Assembly (NCBI RefSeq): GCF_041206865.1 | Contig: NZ_JBGEDP010000001.1 | Coordinates: forward strand, 5,955,648 to 6,019,647 | Source of the DNA: Mycobacterium sp. HUMS_12744610 | GTDB taxonomy: Bacteria > Actinomycetota > Actinomycetes > Mycobacteriales > Mycobacteriaceae | Reading direction: 5' to 3' | Length of the DNA stretch: 64,000 nt | In this document: one piece after another, positions 27,979 through 36,924 of the stretch | Numbering within the stretch: the first letter of the stretch is position 1 | Layout: every line of letters begins with the position of its first letter | Made by a program: the position numbers and the translations under genes | Notes under the pieces: generated by a model | What the model was told of the DNA's origin: nothing | Databases searched by the model: none | Seen by the model: only the letters and a program-made list of their open reading frames with translations

Positions 27979-28169
27979 GACCGGTCGGAACGGTCCTGGT
28001 GCCGGCGACGGTGTTGCCGATTCGCATCGAACGACGCCGCGCCATACAGGCGGCCGCCAGCCGTAGACACTAAGGTCCTTGGGCGTAGCACATATTCACG
28101 AGTCCGACCGAATAGCTTGAAGCCATGTTGGATCAGAACCAAAAGGCGTTGGCGAAAGTCGTACTGTTT

Positions 28170-28478
28170 TTGCAGCGTATGTGCGGAGTCACCAAGCTCG
28201 GGCGGTTCGACGACGACCACGAGCACCTCGACGCTGGCGAACCGGATTGTGCGCGGCGTGAACCGCGGTGTCGCGGCGTACGTCTTGATCCCCGGTGCGA
28301 GGTCGGCGTGGTCGATAGCGGGGATTCCAGCCGCCGCGCTGGGTTCCACCCCCACGACCATGTACGCGACGCCGCCGAAGTTGAGCCGAGCGTCTTCGAC
28401 GGAGCGGTTTGCGAAGCCGGATTCCCACGGCAGTGGCGAGAGCGACATGCAGTCTCGACACCTGACCACGCCCACCAA
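28170..28478 (-). pseudogene. Remnant of an AlbA_2-type (putative DNA-binding) ATP-binding protein
   Basis: About 100 residues on the - strand resemble the core of AlbA_2/Schlafen-type domains: FANRSVEDARLNFGGVAYM, VVGVEPSAAAGIPAIDHADL, then EVLVVVVEPPELGDSAHTLQ. Shortly after that segment the resemblance stops and the sequence becomes nonsense in all frames; the N-terminal side is also short. No start or usable stop. It is probably one of several accessory genes decaying beside the ESX-2 end. Confidence 0.45.
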
Positions 28479-28563
28479 GGTGGGAACTTCTCGCGGCTAA
28501 TTCCCCTGATATCGCGGTGTTTCGGAGGTCGGAGACGGCAGTGCTGGGCCCGGCTGTCCGCGG

Positions 28564-28955
28564 TCACGTGCGGACGGTCTTGAGCTCCGTCGTCGCGGGT
28601 TCGCTCCACACCTCGTAGCGCCATCCACGCCGGTCGACAAGCGTCCTCGTCCAGTCGAGAGTGAACCTGACTTTGGTTTGTCGAGTTGAGAGCTCGGCTT
28701 CACATCAACGACCACTGGTCCCTCGTCTGTCAGCAGCAGGTAGTCGGCTACGTGCTTGCGCACACGCTTGTCGATGGCGGCGCGAATCAGGGGCCCCGGG
28801 ATCGAACAGTTGCGCCAGCTTGAACGACAGGTCGACCGAGTGACACGCCTCCTTCGGGACGACGATGTCAGGATCGAGTCGCCGATCTTGGCGGCGAAAA
28901 ACACCGCGGGACTGCGGGACTCGAGCAACCCGCTCAGCGCGACATGTGGACTCAC
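28564..28955 (-). pseudogene. Frameshifted TnsA-like nuclease gene remnant coupled to eccC2
   Basis: A GTG at 28955 overlaps the eccC2 stop (GTGA) and opens VSPHVALSGLLESRSPAVFF. Collinear protein-like pieces follow in changing frames: PKEACHSVDLSFKLAQLFDP, then IDKRVRKHVADYLLL and EGPVVVDVKP, then TLDWTRTLVDRRGWRYEVW to a TGA at 28564-28566. The H-x-x-D ... V-D-V-K spacing is that of the PD-(D/E)XK nuclease in TnsA N-terminal domains of Tn7-like elements. Frame changes lie at short homopolymers (CCC/GGGG). Family call rests on this motif and on the WTR/RGW pattern. Confidence 0.4.
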
Positions 28956-31900
28956 TGGGGCGGGATCGCCGTCGACGGCATCCCGACCAGGACGCCCTCG
29001 ACGTCCCCGTCGGCGCTGAGCAGCAGCCCCCGTCCGGGTGGCAGCGCCTGGGCGCGAACGACGCGGTTGATCCTGTTCTGCGGGTCGTTGTCCATGTAGA
29101 GCTGCGACACCTTGGCCGAGTTCTGGAACCGCATCCACGGATCCATCTGCAGCGTCGCCCAGTTCGAGCTGTTACGCGTGGTGAACACATGCAAACCGAT
29201 CTGGCGGGCCCGTTCGATCAGCTTCCACAGCGCCGCCCCCACCGGCGGTTTGGGCGGGTAGCTCTGATCCGGCCGCAGATCCTGCACGTCGTCGATGAGC
29301 ACGAAGTGCCGTGGACCCTCCCACGGCTTGAGGGCCCGTAATTCCTCCTGGCTCAAACCTTTCGGTGGTAGCCGGGGCAACAACACCTGCTGGGCGAGCT
29401 CGGTGATCACCTCGTCGATCTCGTCCTGGTCGTAGGCGTATGCGCGCACATACCCCGGGCCGTTCAAATCCCGCAGACCGTGCGGGGCCGTCTTGGGGTC
29501 GATGAGCGTCAGTTGGGCCTCGTCGGGGCTGAACCGGCTCATGATCGCCTCACCGATGGCCACCAGCGACAACGTCTTTCCGCAGCCCTGCCTGCCCAGA
29601 ATCATCAGGCCGGGGCTTTCCCGCAGCTTCAGCGGGACCGGGCCCAACTCGTGGCGCTCGCCGATGGCGAAGGCGATCGAGAGGTCGTCACCGCTCGGGT
29701 GTGCTGCCTCGTAGTCGAGGATTGCCCTGAGCTCGACCCGTTGCGGCAGCCGTTGCAGCGTCGCATGCTTGGTCACTCCGGCGACCTCGGCGATGCGGCC
29801 GCCGACCTCGGTGATCCCCACCAGCGTGCCGGTGGCGGGATCCGCGAGGGCCGGCACGCCGACGCGCAGCTCGTGCAGGCTGTCGGTCAGACCGAAGCCG
29901 GGCCGATTCACTGTCCGCCGCGCCGCTTCCCGCGACTCGATCGACGAGTGCCCCATCTGGCTCTCGCTGGGGTCAGCCAACCTCAACTGGATTCGGGCCG
30001 TGGCATTTTGCAGCAGGCTCTGGCGCTGCCCGTGGATCCAGCCGCCGGCGCTGCAGATCACGTGCACCCCGTATTCCGGGCCGCGGCTGCTCAGCGAGAT
30101 GATCCGGTCACCCAACAGGGTGTCCTTCGAATACAGGTCGTCGTAGTCGTCGAGGACCACGAACACGTCGCCGAACGGGTCGGTGGGATCGGTGCCGCCC
30201 AGGCCGTCGCTGCCGGGACCGAACCGGCGCTCGCGGAAGCCGTCGAGGTCGATCTTGAGGTGGCGGAACGAGTTCTCACGCGCGTCGATCAGCGCGTCCA
30301 TGCTGCTCAGGATGCGTTCGATGCCCTCGTTGTCCTTCGGCGACACGATGTCGGTGACGTGGGGCAGCGACGCCACCTGCGCCATGGTGGCCCCGCCGAT
30401 GCAGAAGAACGTCACCCGTGCCGGGCTGTACATCGTTGCGGCCGAACACATCAGCGTCATCAAGGTGGTGGTCTTGCCGCGCTGCTTGGCGCCGACCACG
30501 ACGATGTTGCTGCGCAGCGCGTCGACCGCGTACACGACCTGGCGGGATTCCTCCGGAATGTCCATCACGCCCACCGGGAACATCAGACCGGTGTTGCGGC
30601 CGTAGTCGATGTGCCAGGGCTTGCCCCGGTATCCCGCCACCAGCACGTCGACGGGCTCGGGGTCTTCCAGCGGTTCCAGCCACGGCCGCCGCGGCGCCCG
30701 GTGCGGCACGGCGTGCAGCGACTCGCGCAACACGTCCACGATCTTCTTCCTCTTGAAACCGTCTTCGTGGTAGAGGAATTCGTCGGGCTCCGCATCCACG
30801 GCCGCGGCGGCTTCCAGTGCCGACGCGTCGGCCGAGTCCAGCGGCTGGTACTGCCAGTTGTACAGCCGCGGCTTGGTCAGGGTCATGTCGACCGTCGTGG
30901 CCACCTGCGCCGTCTTGGGCACCACGAACGGTGCCGACAGGTAGAAGCAGCGGAACGGTTCCAGATCCCGTGGTCCCACCTTCAGCAGCGCGAAACCGTT
31001 CTCCTTCGACGGCAGGTGGTAGGCGGCGTCCGAGCCGATCACCTCGCGGCTGTCGTCGCCGGACTCGGCGCGGAGTGCGATGCGGAACGCGATGTTGGAC
31101 TTGACCTTCTGCAGCGACGACAGGTCGAGCCGCTGACCGCCCAGCATGAAGAAGACGTTGGCGCCGCGGCCCTCCTGCCCGATGTGGATGATGAGGTTGA
31201 TCCACTTTTCGTGGTTGGCGAACAACTCCAGGTATTCGTCGACGATGACCAGTAAGACCGGCACCGGGGGCAGGTCGCGTCCGGCGAGCCGGATCTCTTC
31301 GTAGTCGTTGGCGTCGCGTGCGCCCACCGACGTGAACAGCTCGTAACGCTGCTTGATCTCGCCGTCGATGACGCGGCGCATCCGTTCGGCCAGGTGGCGC
31401 TCGTCCTTGCCGAGGTTGGACAGCGCGGCCACCACATGCGGGATGCCCAGGATGTCTTGAGCCGCCGACTCGAACTTCATGTCGACGAAGATGACGTTGA
31501 ACGCCTCCGGCGAGTGCGTCAGCGCGATCCCGTAAACAAGCGACAAGAAGAACTCCGACTTGCCCGAGCCGCTGGTTCCGATTACCACGGAGTGAAAACC
31601 GAAGCCGCCGAAGTCTTTCGCCCGCAGGATGATGTTCTGCAGCTCGCCGTTGGGTTTGGCGCCGACGGGGATCTCGCACCACCGCTCGTCGCCGCGGCCG
31701 CGCCGCTCCGCCCACAACCGGTCGACGTCCAGCTCCCGGGGGTCAACGATGCTCAGCGCCCGCAGCAGTTCTGCGGCTCCGCTGGTCGAGTCGGCAGCGT
31801 CGCTGCGGCTGGTCGGCGACCACCGCGCCATCGCGCGCGCATAGCGGTACGCCCGGTGAAGCGACAACTGGTCGGCATGCGCGAAAAACTTCCCACGCAG

Positions 31901-33166
31901 CCGAAGTAGCGGCGCCGGGCAGTCGTCGTCGTCAGGGTCCGATCCGTTCGTAACGGCCTTCCGCTGCTTGTTTACCGAAACCTTTGGTGCGCTGTGGCGC
32001 TCGCGCATCTCGAAGACCTGGTCGTCGGCGAAGCCCACGCCGGCGCCCACCCGGGAGGCGATGCGCAGCACGGAGATGCCGGCCTTGCCGACCTGGCCGA
32101 CCACGCTCTCCCACGCGTCGGGGCTGCCGGTGTTGTCGTCGACGATCACCAGGTGCGGGCCCAAATCTGCCGCGTCGGCCCCCTGACCGGTTTCCAGTGC
32201 CGAGCCCATCGCGGTCGGGCTCGCCACCACCGGCGGCGTCCAGGCGCCCCGCTTGCCCTTCATGTGCAGCTCGGCGCCCAGGGCCGCTTCCAGTTCCTCC
32301 GGCGTGGCGAAAATCAGGCGTCGCCAACCACATGCGTCGAACAGCTCATCATGCAGGTTGTGCGGCAGCCACACCATCCACGACCACACCTCCGGATTGC
32401 GGGTCACCACCATCAATTTCATGTCGTGGGGATTGTGGAACACCGCCAGCGAACACAACACCGAGCGAAGCAGCGACCGCAGCCGGTCCAGATCCTCGCC
32501 CACGAAGCTGAATCCCGGCGCCGACCGCAGGTTCACCACCTTGGCGATGTCGCGAATCTTGCGCTGCTCCAAGATGAAGTCGCGCAGAGCCTGGCCGGTC
32601 ACGGGTTCGAGCTCCTCGTCGGAGGAGATGTCGGGCCAGGTCACCGACAGCACCGAGTCCGGCGCGTGCTGCACCCCGGTGCCCAGCCGCACCTCCAGGA
32701 AGTCGGCATCCCCGCGGCCGCGCTCCCACATCCGCGGGCCACCGATGATCGCCCCGAGCCCCTGCGGGTCGGAATGCAGAGCATGCTGCCATTCGCGTTG
32801 GGCGCACACCGCGTTCTGGATCTCGTCCCGGTTGACGTCGAGGTCACGCAGGTAGCGGCGGCGCCCGCGTTCCATTTCGCCCCAGGTGATCTTGCGGGCA
32901 CGCCCGAACCGCCCGGAGAAGGCCAGCATGCTGAAGGCGCCGATGCCCATCAGCGGAAAGAAGCCGGTGGTCAAACTGCGCACACCAGAGACATAGAGCA
33001 TCACCACCGTGCCGATGAGCGCCACGATCAGCGCCGGCACGCCGATCATCACCCAGATGTTGCGCGGCTCGCGTTCCGGAAGCGCGATCGGCGCGCTGGG
33101 CGCCACCCGTACCGGTATGGGCGGATCGATCTTGACACGGTTGATGGCAAATGCCCTCTTCGACAT
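28952..33166 (-). CDS. eccC2: ESX-2 type VII secretion FtsK/SpoIIIE ATPase EccC
   Basis: Motor ATPase of a type VII secretion system, 1404 aa, close to EccC2 of M. tuberculosis (1396 aa). ATG 33166 with GGAGG upstream. Two membrane segments (about residues 38-85) are followed by three FtsK/SpoIIIE domains. Their Walker A motifs are GTSGSGKS near 530, GAKQRGKT near 890 and GRQGCGKT near 1190; their Walker B motifs are LLVIVDEY, VFVVLDDYDD and FVLIDDVQD. As in ESX-2, all three domains are on one chain rather than split. It should bind substrate signal sequences through the last domain. Its start lies directly after the eccB2 stop. No Esx, PE/PPE, eccD, eccE or mycP genes follow in the window. 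Confidence 0.95.
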   Translation of the reverse strand: MSKRAFAINRVKIDPPIPVRVAPSAPIALPEREPRNIWVMIGVPALIVALIGTVVMLYVSGVRSLTTGFFPLMGIGAFSMLAFSGRFGRARKITWGEMERGRRRYLRDLDVNRDEIQNAVCAQREWQHALHSDPQGLGAIIGGPRMWERGRGDADFLEVRLGTGVQHAPDSVLSVTWPDISSDEELEPVTGQALRDFILEQRKIRDIAKVVNLRSAPGFSFVGEDLDRLRSLLRSVLCSLAVFHNPHDMKLMVVTRNPEVWSWMVWLPHNLHDELFDACGWRRLIFATPEELEAALGAELHMKGKRGAWTPPVVASPTAMGSALETGQGADAADLGPHLVIVDDNTGSPDAWESVVGQVGKAGISVLRIASRVGAGVGFADDQVFEMRERHSAPKVSVNKQRKAVTNGSDPDDDDCPAPLLRLRGKFFAHADQLSLHRAYRYARAMARWSPTSRSDAADSTSGAAELLRALSIVDPRELDVDRLWAERRGRGDERWCEIPVGAKPNGELQNIILRAKDFGGFGFHSVVIGTSGSGKSEFFLSLVYGIALTHSPEAFNVIFVDMKFESAAQDILGIPHVVAALSNLGKDERHLAERMRRVIDGEIKQRYELFTSVGARDANDYEEIRLAGRDLPPVPVLLVIVDEYLELFANHEKWINLIIHIGQEGRGANVFFMLGGQRLDLSSLQKVKSNIAFRIALRAESGDDSREVIGSDAAYHLPSKENGFALLKVGPRDLEPFRCFYLSAPFVVPKTAQVATTVDMTLTKPRLYNWQYQPLDSADASALEAAAAVDAEPDEFLYHEDGFKRKKIVDVLRESLHAVPHRAPRRPWLEPLEDPEPVDVLVAGYRGKPWHIDYGRNTGLMFPVGVMDIPEESRQVVYAVDALRSNIVVVGAKQRGKTTTLMTLMCSAATMYSPARVTFFCIGGATMAQVASLPHVTDIVSPKDNEGIERILSSMDALIDARENSFRHLKIDLDGFRERRFGPGSDGLGGTDPTDPFGDVFVVLDDYDDLYSKDTLLGDRIISLSSRGPEYGVHVICSAGGWIHGQRQSLLQNATARIQLRLADPSESQMGHSSIESREAARRTVNRPGFGLTDSLHELRVGVPALADPATGTLVGITEVGGRIAEVAGVTKHATLQRLPQRVELRAILDYEAAHPSGDDLSIAFAIGERHELGPVPLKLRESPGLMILGRQGCGKTLSLVAIGEAIMSRFSPDEAQLTLIDPKTAPHGLRDLNGPGYVRAYAYDQDEIDEVITELAQQVLLPRLPPKGLSQEELRALKPWEGPRHFVLIDDVQDLRPDQSYPPKPPVGAALWKLIERARQIGLHVFTTRNSSNWATLQMDPWMRFQNSAKVSQLYMDNDPQNRINRVVRAQALPPGRGLLLSADGDVEGVLVGMPSTAIPPQ

Positions 33167-33168
33167 CG

Positions 33169-34656
33169 CTAGCCTCCGGCCTTCGCTGTTGTCGTCACCA
33201 CGGCCACCCTTCCGAGCGCGGGCACGGTATCCCGAGCCACCAACGCCGCCTGCTGCGACAACGCCGGTCCCGCAGCGAAAGTCCGCAACAGCGGCCACGG
33301 CGCCTGGACCGCAGCGGCCGGGTCGAGGCCCAACGCACGCAACGTCGTGTCGTCGGCGGCGATCCCGAACCGCACCCCGTTGGGGGAAACCCAGAACAAC
33401 GATTCGCGGGAATCGGAGGTGATCACCCCGCTGGTCGACGTCACGAAGTTCGCCGCCCCGGGTAGCACCAGGACATGGTCGGCCACCACCGACGCCGGGC
33501 CACGGTCATCACGGACCAGGTGCACGATCCGGTCGTCCATCGACGCTGAGACCGGAAGGCCCCGGCCGTTGTAGACGGCCACCCGGGCCTGCGGGTCCGT
33601 CGAGGCCTTCTCCCAGCCCACGCACGTCGTCGGATTCGCCTCGGTGTCAATGAAATTCAGTCGCCCGCTCGGGTAGTAGTCCACCGGCAGGGTGTTGACC
33701 TCCGGGGTGTTTACCAGCACGTCGGGAGTCACCACTCGCGGCGCCGTCGACCCGTAGGAGTTCGCACTGCGCAGCAGATCGGCCACGAAGCTGTCGATCT
33801 TCTGCACCCCGTCGGGCAGCAGCACATAGAACTGGCTTCCCCCGCCGGCGGTTTGGGCTTGCAGCACCGCACCGACCTGGGAGCCCGCCACCCATTTCGA
33901 CGGAGTGCCCGCCTCGGGAACCTGCGGAACGCTCAGCGGCTCGGTCGCCGGCAGCGCGTCGAACAGCGCCCGGGAGATCTCGACCGGTGACGTGACGCCG
34001 GGATCGAGGCCCAGGCTCAGCGTGACCGCCCGATTGGTGGGATCGATCCGCGAGCGCTTGTCGCCCCAGATCACATAGGTGTTGCTCTGGAAGGTGACCA
34101 GCAGTCCCGCGTCGCGCCGCAAAGGTGTCGCGCGGGCAACACCGTTGAGCCGGCCCGCGATCGAGGTCACCACCGGTTTGTCCCCGCTGCGCGGCCGGCC
34201 CGCCGTGTCGCACACTGACCACGCCGAAATGGCGCCGCGGTTCACCGGCATGGCCGCCGGCGCTCCCGGGATGCCGATCAGCGGTCCCGACGGATATTTC
34301 GCGATCTCGGCGGGTTTGACCCACGTCGGCTGCGCCGCCGATCCCGTCGCCAGGCGCGCCGAGGTCAGATTCAACGCCGGATAGAGCCGGCCGTCGATGC
34401 GGGCGTAGACCGCCCCGGAGTCACGGTCGCCGATGATTGCCGAATCCCCCACCACGCCCGTGGGTTTGAGCACGTTCAGCAGAATCATCCAGCCCCCGGC
34501 GATGGCCACCAACACCACCGAGAGCACCAGCGCGGCGGTCTGCTTGCGGTCGTCGTGCTTCATCCGCACCGAGAAGCGGGTGGTGGCGGCCCGCAGCCGG
34601 CGGTTGTAGAACAGGTGCCCGGAATTCTGTTCGCGGTTGGACAAACTCAGCGGCAT
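33169..34656 (-). CDS. eccB2: ESX-2 type VII secretion core protein EccB
   Basis: Single-pass membrane core subunit of the ESX complex, 495 aa, the same length as M. tuberculosis EccB2. The cytoplasmic N-terminus includes SGHLFYNRRLRAATTRFSVR. The membrane helix AALVLSVVLVAIAGGWMILL spans about residues 44-63, and a large periplasmic part follows with repeat-like beta segments and two cysteines (WSVCDTAG, TTCVGWEK). The ATG shares a base with the stop of the upstream gene, and the stop is followed at once by eccC2, showing a translationally coupled unit. Confidence 0.95.
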   Translation of the reverse strand: MPLSLSNREQNSGHLFYNRRLRAATTRFSVRMKHDDRKQTAALVLSVVLVAIAGGWMILLNVLKPTGVVGDSAIIGDRDSGAVYARIDGRLYPALNLTSARLATGSAAQPTWVKPAEIAKYPSGPLIGIPGAPAAMPVNRGAISAWSVCDTAGRPRSGDKPVVTSIAGRLNGVARATPLRRDAGLLVTFQSNTYVIWGDKRSRIDPTNRAVTLSLGLDPGVTSPVEISRALFDALPATEPLSVPQVPEAGTPSKWVAGSQVGAVLQAQTAGGGSQFYVLLPDGVQKIDSFVADLLRSANSYGSTAPRVVTPDVLVNTPEVNTLPVDYYPSGRLNFIDTEANPTTCVGWEKASTDPQARVAVYNGRGLPVSASMDDRIVHLVRDDRGPASVVADHVLVLPGAANFVTSTSGVITSDSRESLFWVSPNGVRFGIAADDTTLRALGLDPAAAVQAPWPLLRTFAAGPALSQQAALVARDTVPALGRVAVVTTTAKAGG

Positions 34657-35513
34657 CAGTACCCCCTGGGCGATCGGCGAGGGTCGGCCTGCTGGATCCG
34701 ATCGGCCAGATTCGACCCGTCGGCGGCCACTCCGTAGCGGCCCCGCGCATAGTTGATGAACGCGCAGGCCTGCGCCACCAGATCGTGAATGTTGGTCGAT
34801 GTTCCGGGCTCGTGATATGCCGCGAATGTTGGCGCGATGAACTGCCACGCTCCGCAACTCGGTGTACCGTTGGCCGCGTTGGCATCCCAGATGTTGACCG
34901 CGCCGGCGTCGTAGCCGGATTCGCGCCGGGCAACCAGGTCCATGCCGCGTCGCCAGCGGACCCGCGCGATGGGGTCGTGAATGCCCTTGATGTCCAAGGC
35001 TTTACCGATGGCCGCCTGCACGGCGGTGCGGCCGCTGGGGTGGCGGTGTCGGTGCTGCTGTAGGTAGCGCAAATGGCGCAGCCGATGCGCCAGCAGCCGT
35101 GACCGCTGCCGCGACCGAGTGATGTGCCGGTGCTGTGCCCGCAGTCGCGCCGCCATCCGGGTGATCGCCTCGCGCCGACCCACCGGGGTGTCGGCGCCCG
35201 AGGCCGCATCGGCCGTGGCCGCGTCCAGAATCATTCGAGTCACCGCTCTGGTGTGCGCGTGATCGGCCCGCGCCGCCGCCACGACCCGTTTCAGCGCCAC
35301 GTCGTCGTACGCGATGCGGCGCAGCGCTTGCGTTGACCTGTTCGATCGGGCGGCCGCTGTCGGGATATTGGGCGCCGCCGATATCGAATCGGCGTGGGCG
35401 TGAATTCGCGCGGGCACGTCACCGACATCGCTGCCGGTGACTTCTCCGGCGAATAGGGAATGGCCGCGGGATAAGGCCGCCACGGCTTCGGTGATAAACG
35501 GCTCGGTCAACAA
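34656..35513 (-). CDS. Lytic transglycosylase-like protein of the ESX-2 locus (Rv3896c-like)
   Basis: 285 aa from TTG 35513. The first 180 residues are helical and Arg/Ala-rich (for example RRIAYDDVALKRVVAAARAD). The C-terminal 100 residues match an SLT-type transglycosylase fold: ARRESGYDAGAVNIWDANA with the catalytic Glu near residue 200, SCGAWQFIAPTFAAYHEPGT, and ACAFINYARGRYG. It may open the peptidoglycan for the secretion apparatus. No signal peptide is visible, so export by the ESX machine itself is possible. Gene position equals Rv3896c in M. tuberculosis. Confidence 0.85.
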   Translation of the reverse strand: MLTEPFITEAVAALSRGHSLFAGEVTGSDVGDVPARIHAHADSISAAPNIPTAAARSNRSTQALRRIAYDDVALKRVVAAARADHAHTRAVTRMILDAATADAASGADTPVGRREAITRMAARLRAQHRHITRSRQRSRLLAHRLRHLRYLQQHRHRHPSGRTAVQAAIGKALDIKGIHDPIARVRWRRGMDLVARRESGYDAGAVNIWDANAANGTPSCGAWQFIAPTFAAYHEPGTSTNIHDLVAQACAFINYARGRYGVAADGSNLADRIQQADPRRSPRGY

Positions 35514-35759
35514 CGCGCCCGTTCATGCCGTGTTGTCGTCGCGCCCCCGCGCACCCTATCCATACCGGGCAACTCCCACATTTTCCCGCCGGCGCCGTCA
35601 CCTAACAGCATGCCTGAGACGGCGACGCTCTTGTCTAGAACGGGCAATCCCAGCCCAGCCGATCCCGTCGGGTTTTACGTGGCGAGACTACTGCCGTTCG
35701 GAGCGGCTCACCACTCACCCCCGGTGCCAGCGATTGCGCCGGTCACGGCGCTGAAGCGG

Positions 35760-36806
35760 CTATTCTTTCGCCTCGTCCTCGCTCGGCATGATCACGATCC
35801 GCCGATTGGGCCTGTTGGTTACCACGGTCGGTTTCCCGTCGGCATGCTTGGCGACAGGCGCGCTCGGCGGCAGCGCCGTCAAGCGGCCCTTGACCGGCTG
35901 GCCGTTGGGCACCCCGGGCGCCGAAACCCGCTTTTCGACCGGCTTGTCTTTTGCGCCCTCGCCGCCAGCGCCGGCGACACCCGGCATCATCGGCATGCCG
36001 GTCATCCCCGTGGAACCCCTGGCCGGGGCGGTGCCGTCGGCCGGTGGCATCGCGACGGGCTTCGCCGGCGCCCCGGCGGGGCTCGTCGGCGGCGACGATC
36101 CCGGCACGGGCGGGGGACCCAGCGATGCAGCCGGTGTCGTGCCGCCGAGGCCGCCGATTCCGCCGCCACCACCACCGGCACCCAGCTCCGAGCCGGAGCC
36201 GACGCTGTCCACCAGCGTGGGATCCCCGGCCGCCAGCGCCTCGGCACCGTGAGAGGCCTGCTGGACCGCGCTCATCAGCGGCTGCATCGCGCTTTGGCCG
36301 GCCTGCATGGCCTGCTGCGGAAGCTGCGTCAGCGGGCCCATGATGCCGCCGAGGGCACCGGTGAGCGCGCCGGTGACGCTCGAGACCATCTGCTGAACCA
36401 TTTGCATGCCCTGCTGACCGCCCGCCTGCGCACCGACAGCTTGCATCTGCTGCGCCGAATTCGCTTCATTGGCAGGGAATTTCGCCAGCGCATCCGCCGC
36501 GTGCGCCCGGCGGTCGGCGTCCGCTTCGGTGCTGGACGCCACGTCACCCGGCACGCCGGCGTTGCTTGCGGCGACCAGAGCGCCGGACGCCGCATCGGCG
36601 GGTGAGGTTCCGGTCGGAGGCGCCGGAGTCGGTGCGATCGGGGGCGGCAGCGGTACCCCGTACAAGGCCTGCGACAGCGTGTCCGGCGTGACCTTGATCG
36701 TGGTACCGGGCGGGAGGTTGGGGCCTGGGATGGAGGACAGGAGCGACGGGTTAGGGCCTCCCGGCGCTCCTGGTGCGGGGACCGGCGCGGAATTGTCTCC
36801 GGTCAT
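35760..36806 (-). CDS. ESX secretion-associated Ala/Gly/Pro-rich protein (EspJ-like)
   Basis: 348 aa protein, poor in charged residues. Pro-rich N-terminus (LPPGTTIKVTPDTLSQALYG), then a Gln/Met-rich helical middle (QGMQMVQQMVSSVTGALTGA, LPQQAMQAGQSAMQPLMSAV) near residues 130-190. A Gly/Pro-rich linker follows, and a basic tail RPNRRIVIMPSEDEAKE. The helical middle with SS-V-x-x-L-T-G-A-L-G-G repeats is seen in EspJ and PPE-associated proteins. ATG 36806 has GAGGTGA upstream. It occupies the position of Rv3897c/Rv3898c and is probably secreted or associated with ESX-2 substrates. Confidence 0.75.
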   Translation of the reverse strand: MTGDNSAPVPAPGAPGGPNPSLLSSIPGPNLPPGTTIKVTPDTLSQALYGVPLPPPIAPTPAPPTGTSPADAASGALVAASNAGVPGDVASSTEADADRRAHAADALAKFPANEANSAQQMQAVGAQAGGQQGMQMVQQMVSSVTGALTGALGGIMGPLTQLPQQAMQAGQSAMQPLMSAVQQASHGAEALAAGDPTLVDSVGSGSELGAGGGGGGIGGLGGTTPAASLGPPPVPGSSPPTSPAGAPAKPVAMPPADGTAPARGSTGMTGMPMMPGVAGAGGEGAKDKPVEKRVSAPGVPNGQPVKGRLTALPPSAPVAKHADGKPTVVTNRPNRRIVIMPSEDEAKE

Positions 36807-36924
36807 GTGTTCACCTCATCCCTGCCGTTCAGAGCCTGGGGCCCGCCATGCGCATAGTCGGCCGTCTAGGCCATTTTGGCACAGCACGAGTCTCACGGTA
36901 TTCACGTCGACCGAGGCAGATGGC

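Noticed and set aside
29480..31255. 591-codon + strand frame opposite eccC2
   Set aside because: Shadow of eccC2; composition and lack of motifs show it is non-coding.
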